Origin: Lachnospiraceae bacterium
GTDB taxonomy: Bacteria > Bacillota > Clostridia > Lachnospirales > Lachnospiraceae
DNA length: 64,000 nucleotides
Direction of reading: 5' to 3'
Assembly: GCA_022793065.1 (NCBI GenBank)
Contig: JAAWCE010000073.1
Coordinates: forward strand, 1 to 64,000
This document shows positions 11,877 to 20,764 of this stretch, in pieces. The notes under the pieces were generated by a model that did not search any database, was not told the origin of the DNA, and saw only the letters and a list, made by a program, of their open reading frames with translations. The position numbers and the translations under genes are program-made. Position 1 is the stretch's first letter, and each line of letters starts with the position of its first letter.

Positions 11877-12628
11877 CTTACAACACCTCTTTTCTGATTG
11901 TCGGAATTGATCAGGGCCAAGAAGGTATCTTCCAGGTTATCTGTGGGATATCCACTGGAAGCAGCGCTGCTTTTTAGCTCATCCAGCGTTCCCTCAAACA
12001 GCATATGTCCATGATTTAGAATCCCCACATTGTCAGCCATCAGTTCTATTTCAGAGAGCAGATGTGAGGATACCAGAACAGTACAATCGAATTTTTCAGG
12101 CAGAGAGCGGATGAGGGTTCTTATTTCATGAATTCCCACAGGGTCAAGGCCGTTTGTGGGCTCATCCAGAATCAAAATCGGCGGTTTCCCTATCAATGCA
12201 CTGGCAAGTCCTAATCTCTGTTTCATGCCGAGAGAATACTTTTTGGCAAGCCGTTTCTTAAACTGTGTCAGACCTACAATTTCCAACGCCTCTTCCACGG
12301 AAGACTTTGGAAGGCCCAAGATTTTACGGATAATTTCAAGATTCTCCTCACCGCTTAGATTTCCGTAAAAGGCAGGGGCTTCGATAAATGACCCCACTTC
12401 TTTCAAAATTTCCACTCTGTTTTCAGGGTACCTCTTCCCATTTATGGTAAACGAACCGTCTGTAGGTTTGGTAAGCCCCAAAAACATCTTCATTGTGGTG
12501 GATTTTCCCGCGCCGTTGGGACCCAGGAATCCGTAGACGGTGCTTTTGGGAATATGCAGATTAATGCCCGCAACTGCGGTGAAATCTGCATAAGATTTGG
12601 TTAAATTTGTGGTTTCAATGATATTCAT
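11873..12628 (-). CDS. Lantibiotic-protection-type ABC transporter ATP-binding protein (BcrA/MutF-like)
   Basis: Walker A GPNGAGKST, signature SLGMKQRLGLA, Walker B ILILDEPTNGLDP. Confidence 0.9.
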   Translation of the reverse strand: MNIIETTNLTKSYADFTAVAGINLHIPKSTVYGFLGPNGAGKSTTMKMFLGLTKPTDGSFTINGKRYPENRVEILKEVGSFIEAPAFYGNLSGEENLEIIRKILGLPKSSVEEALEIVGLTQFKKRLAKKYSLGMKQRLGLASALIGKPPILILDEPTNGLDPVGIHEIRTLIRSLPEKFDCTVLVSSHLLSEIELMADNVGILNHGHMLFEGTLDELKSSAASSGYPTDNLEDTFLALINSDNQKRGVVR

Positions 12629-12888
12629 TTTTATACTCCTTTCGTCTGGCTGTAAATTCATTGTACTTTTTCAACCTTGCATTAACCTTCCCGTGTCCTT
12701 ACATTTACCTTACATTTTGCTAAAACCAGAAAAAAGAGGATATTTTTGTGGTATGATCTTTTTGTACCATGGTATAATGTTGACACCAAAAAGCATGGAG
12801 TCAACTATTGATTCCATATGCGCTTAAAGAGGGGTGTTTACACACCCTCTTGCGTATGAGCATAGAGGATTTATTGAGAGGTACCCAA

Positions 12889-13593
12889 ATGAGCATTGAT
12901 TACCTGAAACAAAAACGTATATTGCTTGTGGACGACGAGCAGGAGCTTTTAGAAATGGTAGTATCTATTTTAAACCAGGATGGATTTCTAAATATTAGGA
13001 CGGCGAAAACGGTAAAAGAAGCAGTTATGATTTCAGAAACCTTTTGTCCGGAATGTGCAATTCTCGACGTAATGCTTCCTGACGGCAACGGTTTTGAGCT
13101 TATGGAACGTTTAAAAAGTCTTTCGGATTATCCCATATTGTTTCTGACGGCCCGCGGAGAAGATGAGGACAAATTTCGAGGGTTTGGTCTGGGAGCGGAT
13201 GATTATATGATAAAACCATTTTTACCAAAGGAACTTCTCTTTCGTGTCAATGCGATTCTCCGCAGAAGTTATAAAGATGAAAATCCCCTTGTAAAACTGC
13301 GGGACAGCGAAATTGACTTTGACCGTGCGGAAGTCATTCAAAATGGGCGTCACATTTCTCTTACGGCAAAGGAATATGCGATCCTTGCCGCACTCTATCG
13401 AAATGCAGGAAGAATCGTTACCATTGACGCTTTGTGTGAAGCCGCCTGGGGAGACAATCCTTTTGGATATGAGAATTCTTTGATGGCGCACATTCGGCGC
13501 ATCAGAGAGAAAATTGAAGCCAATCCCTCCCGGCCTGTTTCGCTTATCACCATTAAGGGATTGGGATATAAACTTATGGTGGGGGAAAAATAA
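12889..13593 (+). CDS. OmpR-family response regulator
   Basis: RILLVDDEQELLEM receiver, Asp in AILDVMLPDGNG, winged-helix C-terminus with IRRIREKIE...TIKGLGYKL. Confidence 0.92.
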   Translation: MSIDYLKQKRILLVDDEQELLEMVVSILNQDGFLNIRTAKTVKEAVMISETFCPECAILDVMLPDGNGFELMERLKSLSDYPILFLTARGEDEDKFRGFGLGADDYMIKPFLPKELLFRVNAILRRSYKDENPLVKLRDSEIDFDRAEVIQNGRHISLTAKEYAILAALYRNAGRIVTIDALCEAAWGDNPFGYENSLMAHIRRIREKIEANPSRPVSLITIKGLGYKLMVGEK

Positions 13594-13594
13594 T

Positions 13595-15016
13595 ATGAAA
13601 AGTATGCCTAAACTATTGCGGCGCTTTGTTGGCATTTTGCTTTTGGCGTCAGTTTTGCTGATTATTTTAAACTTGATCTTATTATTCCTGTTTACCGTAA
13701 ACCAAACATCCAACGCGCATCCTTGGAAAACTGCTGAGGAAGTTGCCAATGAATTAAGCTGGAATACCAACGGTTATATTTTGTCTGAAGAGTTGGCGCT
13801 TGAATTAAAGGAAGCAGATGTATGGGGAATTTTCATTGACAATGTCTCAATGAAAGTGGTGTGGCGGACGGACAATCTTCCACCGTCGGTGCCTGTGACC
13901 TATTCTGCTGCGGATATTGCAAATCTGACTCGTGGTTATATAGACGGATATCCCACATTTACAGGAGAAGCACAAGATGGACTGGTGGTATTGGGATATC
14001 CTAGAGAAAGTTTTTGGAAACATATGTGGCCTAGCTGGGATTACCAATTTATTGCTAATTTCCCCAATATCTTTCTGAAAATATTCATAATTAATATTGT
14101 GTTTGTTTTTATAATCTATGTAAGCGCCAACACAAGACTACTGAAATCTGTAAAACCCATTGTGGATGGTATACAATCATTGCCCACAAAAGAAGCTGTT
14201 TACGTCAGTGAAAAAGGAGTGTTGTCTGAGCTTGCGGTAAGTATTAACAAGACTTCGGAAATATTGCAGTCTCAAAACAATCAGCTCCGCAAGAGAGAAA
14301 CTGCAAGAGCAAATTGGATTGCAGGAGTATCCCATGATATACGCACGCCTTTGTCAATGGTTATGGGTTATGCAGGGCAGTTGGAAAATGAAAAACATTT
14401 ACCGGAAGAAGACCGCAAGAAAGCGGAGGTGATTGTAAGGCAAAGCCAGCGAATAAAAAATCTGATTCAGGACCTTAACCTTGCATCTAAATTAGAATAT
14501 AACATGCAGCCCATAAATGTCACAAAGCAAAATTTGATAGCTGTTGTGCGTCAGGTTGCTGTTGATTTTATGAATATGGACATAGAGGAAAGACACCCTA
14601 TTCTATGGGAAACAGAAGGGACCTTCACTGTTTGTCTTGCAGATATTGACAGGGACTTAATAAAAAGAGCGGTAAGCAATTTGATTCAAAACTGTATCAA
14701 TCATAACGAACAGGGGTGCCATATCTATGTCTGTGTGACCGAGGAGGATGGTAAGAGTACGATAACGGTTGCTGATGACGGTGTGGGAACATCAGAGGAA
14801 CAAATTGAAAAGCTCAATCATTTGCCTCATTATATGGTTTGTGATGAAAATACGACAAAGCAGCGCCATGGACTGGGGCTGCTGATTGTCAGGCAGATTA
14901 TGTCGGTACACAACGGTATCACCAGGATTGGACGCAGCCCATACGGCGGATTTTCTGTTCAACTGATATTACCCACAAAGAATAGAGACAATGAGATAAA
15001 AAATCTAAAAAAATGA
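13595..15016 (+). CDS. Sensor histidine kinase (lantibiotic-responsive type)
   Basis: Two TM segments, H-box GVSHDIRTPLSMVMGYA, ATP-binding VADDGVGTS and HGLGLLIVRQI. Confidence 0.92.
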   Translation: MKSMPKLLRRFVGILLLASVLLIILNLILLFLFTVNQTSNAHPWKTAEEVANELSWNTNGYILSEELALELKEADVWGIFIDNVSMKVVWRTDNLPPSVPVTYSAADIANLTRGYIDGYPTFTGEAQDGLVVLGYPRESFWKHMWPSWDYQFIANFPNIFLKIFIINIVFVFIIYVSANTRLLKSVKPIVDGIQSLPTKEAVYVSEKGVLSELAVSINKTSEILQSQNNQLRKRETARANWIAGVSHDIRTPLSMVMGYAGQLENEKHLPEEDRKKAEVIVRQSQRIKNLIQDLNLASKLEYNMQPINVTKQNLIAVVRQVAVDFMNMDIEERHPILWETEGTFTVCLADIDRDLIKRAVSNLIQNCINHNEQGCHIYVCVTEEDGKSTITVADDGVGTSEEQIEKLNHLPHYMVCDENTTKQRHGLGLLIVRQIMSVHNGITRIGRSPYGGFSVQLILPTKNRDNEIKNLKK

Positions 15017-15207
15017 AAACTTAAAACTTCTAACCCTAATTCTGTAATTTGATAAATTCTGCGTTTTTTCCTCCCGGATAAATTGAATTAAGTTGTTTTT
15101 TCCATTTTGGATTAACTGCCGTACATTGTTCCCGGCACAAGCCGGATAGCGCCTTTTGCCAATAGATAATAAATATTTTATCATGATTTATTTTTTATCA
15201 GGTATTT

Positions 15208-15343
15208 TGTGCATTTCAAGACGAAAATGTGCAGACAAAAAGTGTGTGCCCCGTCTTTTCTGTGCACGAACTTTGTGCAAGTTCGGCAAAAAATGTGCAT
15301 AAAGAGTATATCTATTGCATGCACAAAATGTATGTCCTATAAT
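15208..15343 (+). promoter_or_regulatory. TGTGCA motif array plus sigma-A-type promoter upstream of the HTH-PIN gene
   Basis: TGTGCA at 15208, 15228, 15261, 15274, 15294 and inverted TGCACA at 15320; TTGCAT(15315)-17 nt-TATAAT(15338). Confidence 0.7.
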
Positions 15344-15382
15344 GGGGACGTGTAATCAAAAAATACAAAAGGGGGTTTCGTT

Positions 15383-16345
15383 ATGGACAGTACCGTAATG
15401 GAATTGGCAAATATTGGCAGGACTATGGCAAGAATTCGTAAATCGCAGACAGTAAAATGGACACAGGCTGCGGTGGCAGATAAATTGGGCGTGGAAAGGT
15501 CGGTCTATGCCAAATATGAAAGCGGCCAAGTAAAGCCGTCTGGGGAAGCCATAAAAACATTTGCTGATATATTTCATGTAAAGGAAGAAGAGCTAATCAA
15601 ACAAGTATCCATTGTGATACCCGACACATCTGCATTGTTAAAAAATAAAAGACTACTGAATTTATTGTTGGAAGACTACAATGAAGTTGTAATACCGGAC
15701 ACTGTACAGATTGAATTGAATAGAGCAAAAGACAAAGGGAATAAAGCAGGATGGCAGATTTTAATGTCGATTCCGGAATTTAGAAAAAATTATCCTGATA
15801 AGTTCAAAATAGAAAAAAGTGAGCATTTGAAGGAAGAAAGCAGGGATGCAAAAATTCGTCGTCTTGCTGCCGAGATAGAAAAGAAGAAAAAGGTAGATGT
15901 CTATATTGTCCATGACGATACCAGTTTTACGAATATGTATGACAGAAGTATTCTGCTTAGAGATTATATGGCGTCAAGAAGTAAGAATCTGCATTATGCG
16001 ACAATTCTGGCGTTGGATGAAGAATACCGGAACTTTAACGCGGACTATTATAAAGAAGCCGGGCAGTGGAATCTGGATGAATATCTGCCGGATGGACTGA
16101 CTTTATTAATAAGCTGTATCAGGCATAATTATGATATAAAGAAAGGGAAGAAAAAGGGTGAGCTTGTGCCAGATTCTGACAGAATGAATAAAATTCGCTT
16201 TTTGTTAAAACATGGTGCGGATATCAATAAAACAGATGGAAAAGAATTTTGCTTTACACCATTGGCTCACTGTGTTCAAATAGATGATTTTCAGGCGTTT
16301 TGTCTTTTGCTGGGATTTCTATGTCATGGACAATCCTCCCAGTAA
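15383..16345 (+). CDS. XRE-type HTH + PIN-like nuclease domain + ankyrin-repeat protein (possible frameshifted fusion with the next ORF)
   Basis: HTH WTQAAVADKLGVERSVYAKYESGQVKPS; PIN-like VIPDTSALLKNKRLLNLLLEDYNEVVIPDTVQIELNRAKD; ankyrin-like MNKIRFLLKHGADINKTDGKEFCFTPLAHCVQ. Confidence 0.75.
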   Translation: MDSTVMELANIGRTMARIRKSQTVKWTQAAVADKLGVERSVYAKYESGQVKPSGEAIKTFADIFHVKEEELIKQVSIVIPDTSALLKNKRLLNLLLEDYNEVVIPDTVQIELNRAKDKGNKAGWQILMSIPEFRKNYPDKFKIEKSEHLKEESRDAKIRRLAAEIEKKKKVDVYIVHDDTSFTNMYDRSILLRDYMASRSKNLHYATILALDEEYRNFNADYYKEAGQWNLDEYLPDGLTLLISCIRHNYDIKKGKKKGELVPDSDRMNKIRFLLKHGADINKTDGKEFCFTPLAHCVQIDDFQAFCLLLGFLCHGQSSQ

Positions 16346-16952
16346 TTTGTTTGATGATATCTCGGACATATTAAGCTTTATAAAAAAGATTACAGAGGGC
16401 TTTAGCTGTAGTACATATGCCAGGAAATGTGCAGACAAAATTTTGAAGAGAAGTAAGTCTGACGTTATTGTACTTTTGGATGGGGATAAGACGCTTACGA
16501 TGGAAGATAGCAGTACTGTATTCGGGTACAGCACAAATCTTTATGACGGCAATTTTTATACTGGGTATCAGACATGGAAGCAGAAAGAGGAATTTAGAAG
16601 GTATAGAATTCCTGATATAAAATCCATGCCAGTTCCACTGAACAGGCATATATGCTGCCGTATTACCAAAGATTCTTATATTCTAACATCTGGGCATGAA
16701 GAAATATGGCAATATATTGCGGGCGAACTAAAGATTCCCTTTTATGGGGGAAGTGAAATGTCTGCAGAGACAAAGTTTTATATAACAAAGTATCTGCAGG
16801 AAGCCGGGAGAAAAGTGGAAGCATATGGGGATGGCATGAATGATTATTTTATGTTAAAGCAGGCGGATGCGGGATACCTTGTAACAAAACGGGATGGTTC
16901 TGTAAGCCGCTCATTAAAAGGAAGAGATATGGAGGGGTTGATATATGTATGA
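16284..16952 (+). CDS. HAD-superfamily phosphatase
   Basis: Motif I VLLDGDKTLT (DxDxT), motif II ILTSG, motif IV YGDGMNDYFMLKQAD; true start uncertain. Confidence 0.8.
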   Translation: MIFRRFVFCWDFYVMDNPPSNLFDDISDILSFIKKITEGFSCSTYARKCADKILKRSKSDVIVLLDGDKTLTMEDSSTVFGYSTNLYDGNFYTGYQTWKQKEEFRRYRIPDIKSMPVPLNRHICCRITKDSYILTSGHEEIWQYIAGELKIPFYGGSEMSAETKFYITKYLQEAGRKVEAYGDGMNDYFMLKQADAGYLVTKRDGSVSRSLKGRDMEGLIYV

Positions 16953-17448
16953 GTTAGCGAAAAGTGAAGAAGTGAAAAGGTTGATTGCAGCCGCCAAATC
17001 CGATTCTGGCGTAGCTGGGCCAGAACTGGCAAAAATCCATATGCGGTTAGGAGAATTGCTGGCAGGGGAAATGGAGGGATTTTATCCGGCAGATACGACA
17101 ATTGTGGCTATACTTCGGGGCGGAATCTTTTTTGCTGAAGGAATTTATTTTAGGCTCAACTGTCGATTCCAGACATATGACCCAAAGCATGAAGCGTTTA
17201 TCAGACCGAATACGCCAAATGTGATTATTGTAGATTCTGTGATTAATACGGGGAAGACCATAGAGAAGATTATAGACGACAGCATGACCATTGCCTGTTG
17301 TGTAATCAATGAAAAAGCGGCGCCCCTGTTCCACAGGCAGCTATATACGGTGAGAGTATCAAAAAATTCTTTTGTGGGATGTGATGTAAAAAAACAGTCT
17401 GGGAACCGGGGACCAGATACAACCATGCGGTTGTTTAACCAATTGTGA
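16945..17448 (+). CDS. Type I phosphoribosyltransferase
   Basis: PRPP-binding motif NVIIVDSVINTGKTIEK and TTIVAILRGGIFFAEGI; overlaps the HAD ORF by 8 nt. Confidence 0.85.
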   Translation: MYELAKSEEVKRLIAAAKSDSGVAGPELAKIHMRLGELLAGEMEGFYPADTTIVAILRGGIFFAEGIYFRLNCRFQTYDPKHEAFIRPNTPNVIIVDSVINTGKTIEKIIDDSMTIACCVINEKAAPLFHRQLYTVRVSKNSFVGCDVKKQSGNRGPDTTMRLFNQL

Positions 17449-17475
17449 TTTTATGCCGGAAGAAAGAAAACTATT

Positions 17476-18297
17476 TTATGATTCCAAAATGGGAATTTCA
17501 ATTTGTATAATATAATCTTCAATACGGTCAATAACGGCTTCATTGATTCCTTTTTCGTAGGAAAATCCGGACAAAGTCAGTCCTCGCTCCTGGGCGAATG
17601 TTAAGATTGCCTGATAACGAAGGGGGAGTTCTTCCCACCCCCCTTTGTGGAAGGCGCTTATATATTTGCCCCCTGGACGAACGTGCAAATCCTGGGCATG
17701 TTTTAAAAAAGGAATTTCTATAAACAATTTTGTATAATCATCAAAATTTCCCCTTTGCAGGCTGCTGACAGGGATCATGGAGCCATAGGAGGCTTCATGC
17801 AGGCGTCCAAGCTGGTATCGAGCGGTTTCTGCCGTAATTAATTCCACTTCTTTTTCAAAAGTAATGTTACTGTCTATATCCACTGTTACCAGACAACATT
17901 CTTCTTTTTCTATTATATTAATTTCACATAAATCCATGGTGATTAAGGTGTTCATATTTTTAAGATGGTTGTTCAATGTATTTTTGACTCCGTGCAAGTG
18001 CATGATTTGCATATCCAAATGGGCAATCTTTTCTTCTAACAGGCATTTCATGTTCTCTGCGGAGCGGCATTGCATGAAATGCTGTATTTCCGCTATGGAG
18101 ACGTCCAATTCCCTTAGAAGTAAAATTGTTTCCAAGATGGGGCTTTGGTGGTAATTATAACAGCGGTATCCGTTGACAGGATTGATTGAAGCAGGCTTGA
18201 ACAAACCAATTTCGTCATACCACATTAATGTTTTTTTGTTGATGCCGTGCAGGGCGGCAAATTGTCCGATGGTGAGCAGTTTGTTTTTTTCGTCCAT
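17476..18297 (-). CDS. MerR-family transcriptional regulator with GyrI/BmrR-like effector domain
   Basis: LLTIGQFAALHGINKKTLMWYDEIGLFKP...NGYRCYNY; C-terminal effector domain; divergent to MATE pump. Confidence 0.88.
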   Translation of the reverse strand: MDEKNKLLTIGQFAALHGINKKTLMWYDEIGLFKPASINPVNGYRCYNYHQSPILETILLLRELDVSIAEIQHFMQCRSAENMKCLLEEKIAHLDMQIMHLHGVKNTLNNHLKNMNTLITMDLCEINIIEKEECCLVTVDIDSNITFEKEVELITAETARYQLGRLHEASYGSMIPVSSLQRGNFDDYTKLFIEIPFLKHAQDLHVRPGGKYISAFHKGGWEELPLRYQAILTFAQERGLTLSGFSYEKGINEAVIDRIEDYIIQIEIPILES

Positions 18298-18343
18298 TGG
18301 AAATCTCTCTTTTCTGAATTGATAAATTTTTTTGCAGTTACTC

Positions 18344-18374
18344 TTGACCGTACTGTTACTGTATGGATTATGGT
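18344..18374 (+). promoter_or_regulatory. MerR-type promoter with 19-bp spacer and internal dyad
   Basis: TTGACC - GTACTGTTACTGTATGGAT (19 nt) - TATGGT; dyad CCGTACTGTTACTGTATGG lies in the spacer. Confidence 0.65.
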
Positions 18375-18477
18375 ACTATATGCAGGGAACAAATGCAAGC
18401 CGAAAACAGGACACTTTGGAAAAAAGTCGCTTGTGGGTTGAAAGCACGTGAAAAGCACAATACGAGGAGGTAAGAGT

Positions 18478-19812
18478 ATGGAAGATCAAAATGTATATTT
18501 AAAACCGGTAACTTTAAAAAATATTATGAAATTTGCTGTCCCAACCATTGCAATGACAGTATTTATGTCTTTTTACACTATGGTTGACGGCTTATTTGTA
18601 TCCAATCTAATTGGCACCGATGGGTTGTCGGCAATCAATTTGACTGCGCCCATCATTCAGTTGGTCACAGCCATTTCTACTATGCTGGCCACCGGAGGCA
18701 GCGCGGTAATTATGAAAAAAATGGGGGAACAGAAAAGCGAGGAAGCAAAGGAGGATTTCACATTCCTGATTTTGGTGAATGTACTTGTGGGGGTTATTAT
18801 GTGCGGGATTGGGTATCTGGCAATGGAACATATTTTTGCAGCAATGGATCTTTCACCCCATGTGGAAGGATATTGCGTGGAATATTTAAGCCGTTATCTT
18901 ATCTTCACCGTACCGATTCTGCTGATGAATAATTTTACTCTTTATATGATTGCCAGTGAAAAGGCCACGCTTTCCCTTGTCTGTTCCGTTACAGGAGGCG
19001 TTTTAAACATGATTCTCGATTATCTGTTTATAGCGGTTTTTGATATGGGAATCAGCGGCACAGCGATTGCAACAGGATTGGGATATTCTGTGACGGCGGT
19101 GGCAGGAGTAATTGTTTTCAGCCGCAAAAAGAATCTGCTGCACTTTAAGAAACCGGTATTTCGTTTTCGCGTTCTTGCAAGCGCAGCCTCAAACGGATGC
19201 TCTGAGATGGCAACGGCGTTGGTAACGGGTATTGTTACAATGATGTTCAACTGGACCATGCTCCATTATGTAGGAGAGGATGGGGTGGCGGCTGTGACAA
19301 TTATAATGTATGTCTTAATGTTTGCAAGTTCTCTTTATACGGGATATTCTTATGGGGTGGCTCCCATGCTTAGTTATTATTATGGGGAACAAAATCATGA
19401 CAAGTTAAAAAAGTTAATTGCAGTCAGTTTGAAAGTGATTATGGTGATTTCAGCCTTGACAGTTGTGGCATCATTTTTCCTTACAAGACCTTTGGTATCC
19501 ATATTTGCACGACCGGATAATCCGGTATATGACCTTGCTGTAACCGGAAACAGAATATGTACCATAGCATTGCTTTTCATTGGCTTCAATATTTTTGCCA
19601 GCGGGATGTTTACCGCATTGTCCAATGGCATTGTTTCGGCGGTGCTGGCCTTTTCCAGATCTTTCGTGTTCATGCTGATTACAATGATTGTGCTGCCGAT
19701 TATCCTGGGGGTAAACGGTATTTGGTTAGCGACGCCCGTGGCGGAATTGATGGCGCTTGCACTGTCTGCTTTTATGTTCTTAAAGCATAGAAAAATATGG
19801 AACCAGCCATAA
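18478..19812 (+). CDS. MATE-family efflux transporter
   Basis: MEDQNVYLKPVTLKNIMKFAVPTIAMTVFMSFYTMVDGLFVSNLIGTDGLSAINLTAPI; about 12 hydrophobic stretches. Confidence 0.92.
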   Translation: MEDQNVYLKPVTLKNIMKFAVPTIAMTVFMSFYTMVDGLFVSNLIGTDGLSAINLTAPIIQLVTAISTMLATGGSAVIMKKMGEQKSEEAKEDFTFLILVNVLVGVIMCGIGYLAMEHIFAAMDLSPHVEGYCVEYLSRYLIFTVPILLMNNFTLYMIASEKATLSLVCSVTGGVLNMILDYLFIAVFDMGISGTAIATGLGYSVTAVAGVIVFSRKKNLLHFKKPVFRFRVLASAASNGCSEMATALVTGIVTMMFNWTMLHYVGEDGVAAVTIIMYVLMFASSLYTGYSYGVAPMLSYYYGEQNHDKLKKLIAVSLKVIMVISALTVVASFFLTRPLVSIFARPDNPVYDLAVTGNRICTIALLFIGFNIFASGMFTALSNGIVSAVLAFSRSFVFMLITMIVLPIILGVNGIWLATPVAELMALALSAFMFLKHRKIWNQP

Positions 19813-19828
19813 AGAAGGGATGAAAAAT

Positions 19829-19860
19829 AGGGGGCGCAGTTCGCTGCGCCTCCTGTTTTT
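19829..19860 (+). terminator. Rho-independent terminator after MATE gene
   Basis: aggGGGCGCAGttcgCTGCGCCTcct followed by gTTTTT. Confidence 0.85.
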
Positions 19861-19902
19861 GGCAAAGCATATGCTGATTGGGATGATGGAAAAACTGACA
19901 AT

Positions 19903-20760
19903 CTAAAAGAGTTTTTGCGTGATTGCTTCCGCAGTGGCAGACCGAGCTTTTGCATTGACTTCGGGATTGCGTTTACAAAAGACATAAAACAAACATTCAA
20001 TTAAAAAGAGTTGTCCTAATTTTGCGGCTACAGAACCGGATTGGAGAGGACTTTCGTTATAGCCGCAGAAGAGTACCACATCCGCAAACTGAGTGGCTCG
20101 TGATTTGGGAAAATGGGTAATTAATATGACGGATACTTGACGTTTTTTTGCAATGCGCATAACGTCTTCCATATCTTTTGTGGAGCCGGAATAGGAGAAG
20201 AACAGGATAACGTCTTTTTCGGACGCCAGCGCAATGTTCATAACCTGCATATGGGAGTCTTCGATATGGACGAAACGGGAAGTAGCGGTGGAAAAGCGCG
20301 CCCATGCTTCCATGGCCATTACCATACTTCCGCCCTGACCAAAACAGAATACCCTGTCTGCGGCGGAAATAAGGTCTACCGCTCTGGAAATCTGATTTTC
20401 GTCCAAAAGTTCCATGGTCTCATTTAACGATAGAATATTAGAGGCATGAAGTTTATTAAAAATACTTTTCATGGTATCTTCGGATGTAATGGTGTCAGGA
20501 GATTCCAAAGGTTCGCCAATATCCGTCAAATAGGCCGCCTTTGCCAGCTCCAGCTTTAAATCATTGTAGCCGGACAGGCCCAGACTACGGCAAAAGCGGG
20601 TGATGGAAGCTTCTGATACACCGCTGTTCTCGGCCAGACTGGAAATGGATAGATACTGTGCGTCATGCGTATTGGCAAAAATGTAGTCTGCCAGTTTTTT
20701 ACCGGAGCGGGTGAGGACATGATATTTTTCTGTGATCTGTTCCACAATATTTCCGCTCAA
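19903..20760 (-). CDS. RpiR/MurR-family transcriptional regulator (HTH + SIS)
   Basis: N-terminal HTH_6 SISSLAENSGVSEASITRFCRSLGLSGYNDLK; SIS domain VFCFGQGGSMVMAMEAW. Confidence 0.9.
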   Translation of the reverse strand: MSGNIVEQITEKYHVLTRSGKKLADYIFANTHDAQYLSISSLAENSGVSEASITRFCRSLGLSGYNDLKLELAKAAYLTDIGEPLESPDTITSEDTMKSIFNKLHASNILSLNETMELLDENQISRAVDLISAADRVFCFGQGGSMVMAMEAWARFSTATSRFVHIEDSHMQVMNIALASEKDVILFFSYSGSTKDMEDVMRIAKKRQVSVILITHFPKSRATQFADVVLFCGYNESPLQSGSVAAKLGQLFLIECLFYVFCKRNPEVNAKARSATAEAITQKLF

Positions 20761-20764
20761 ATTT

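Noticed and set aside
16424-16440. Further aaatgtgcagacaaaa copy inside the HAD gene
   Set aside because: Single 15-16-nt match in coding sequence, probably chance; not counted in the operator array
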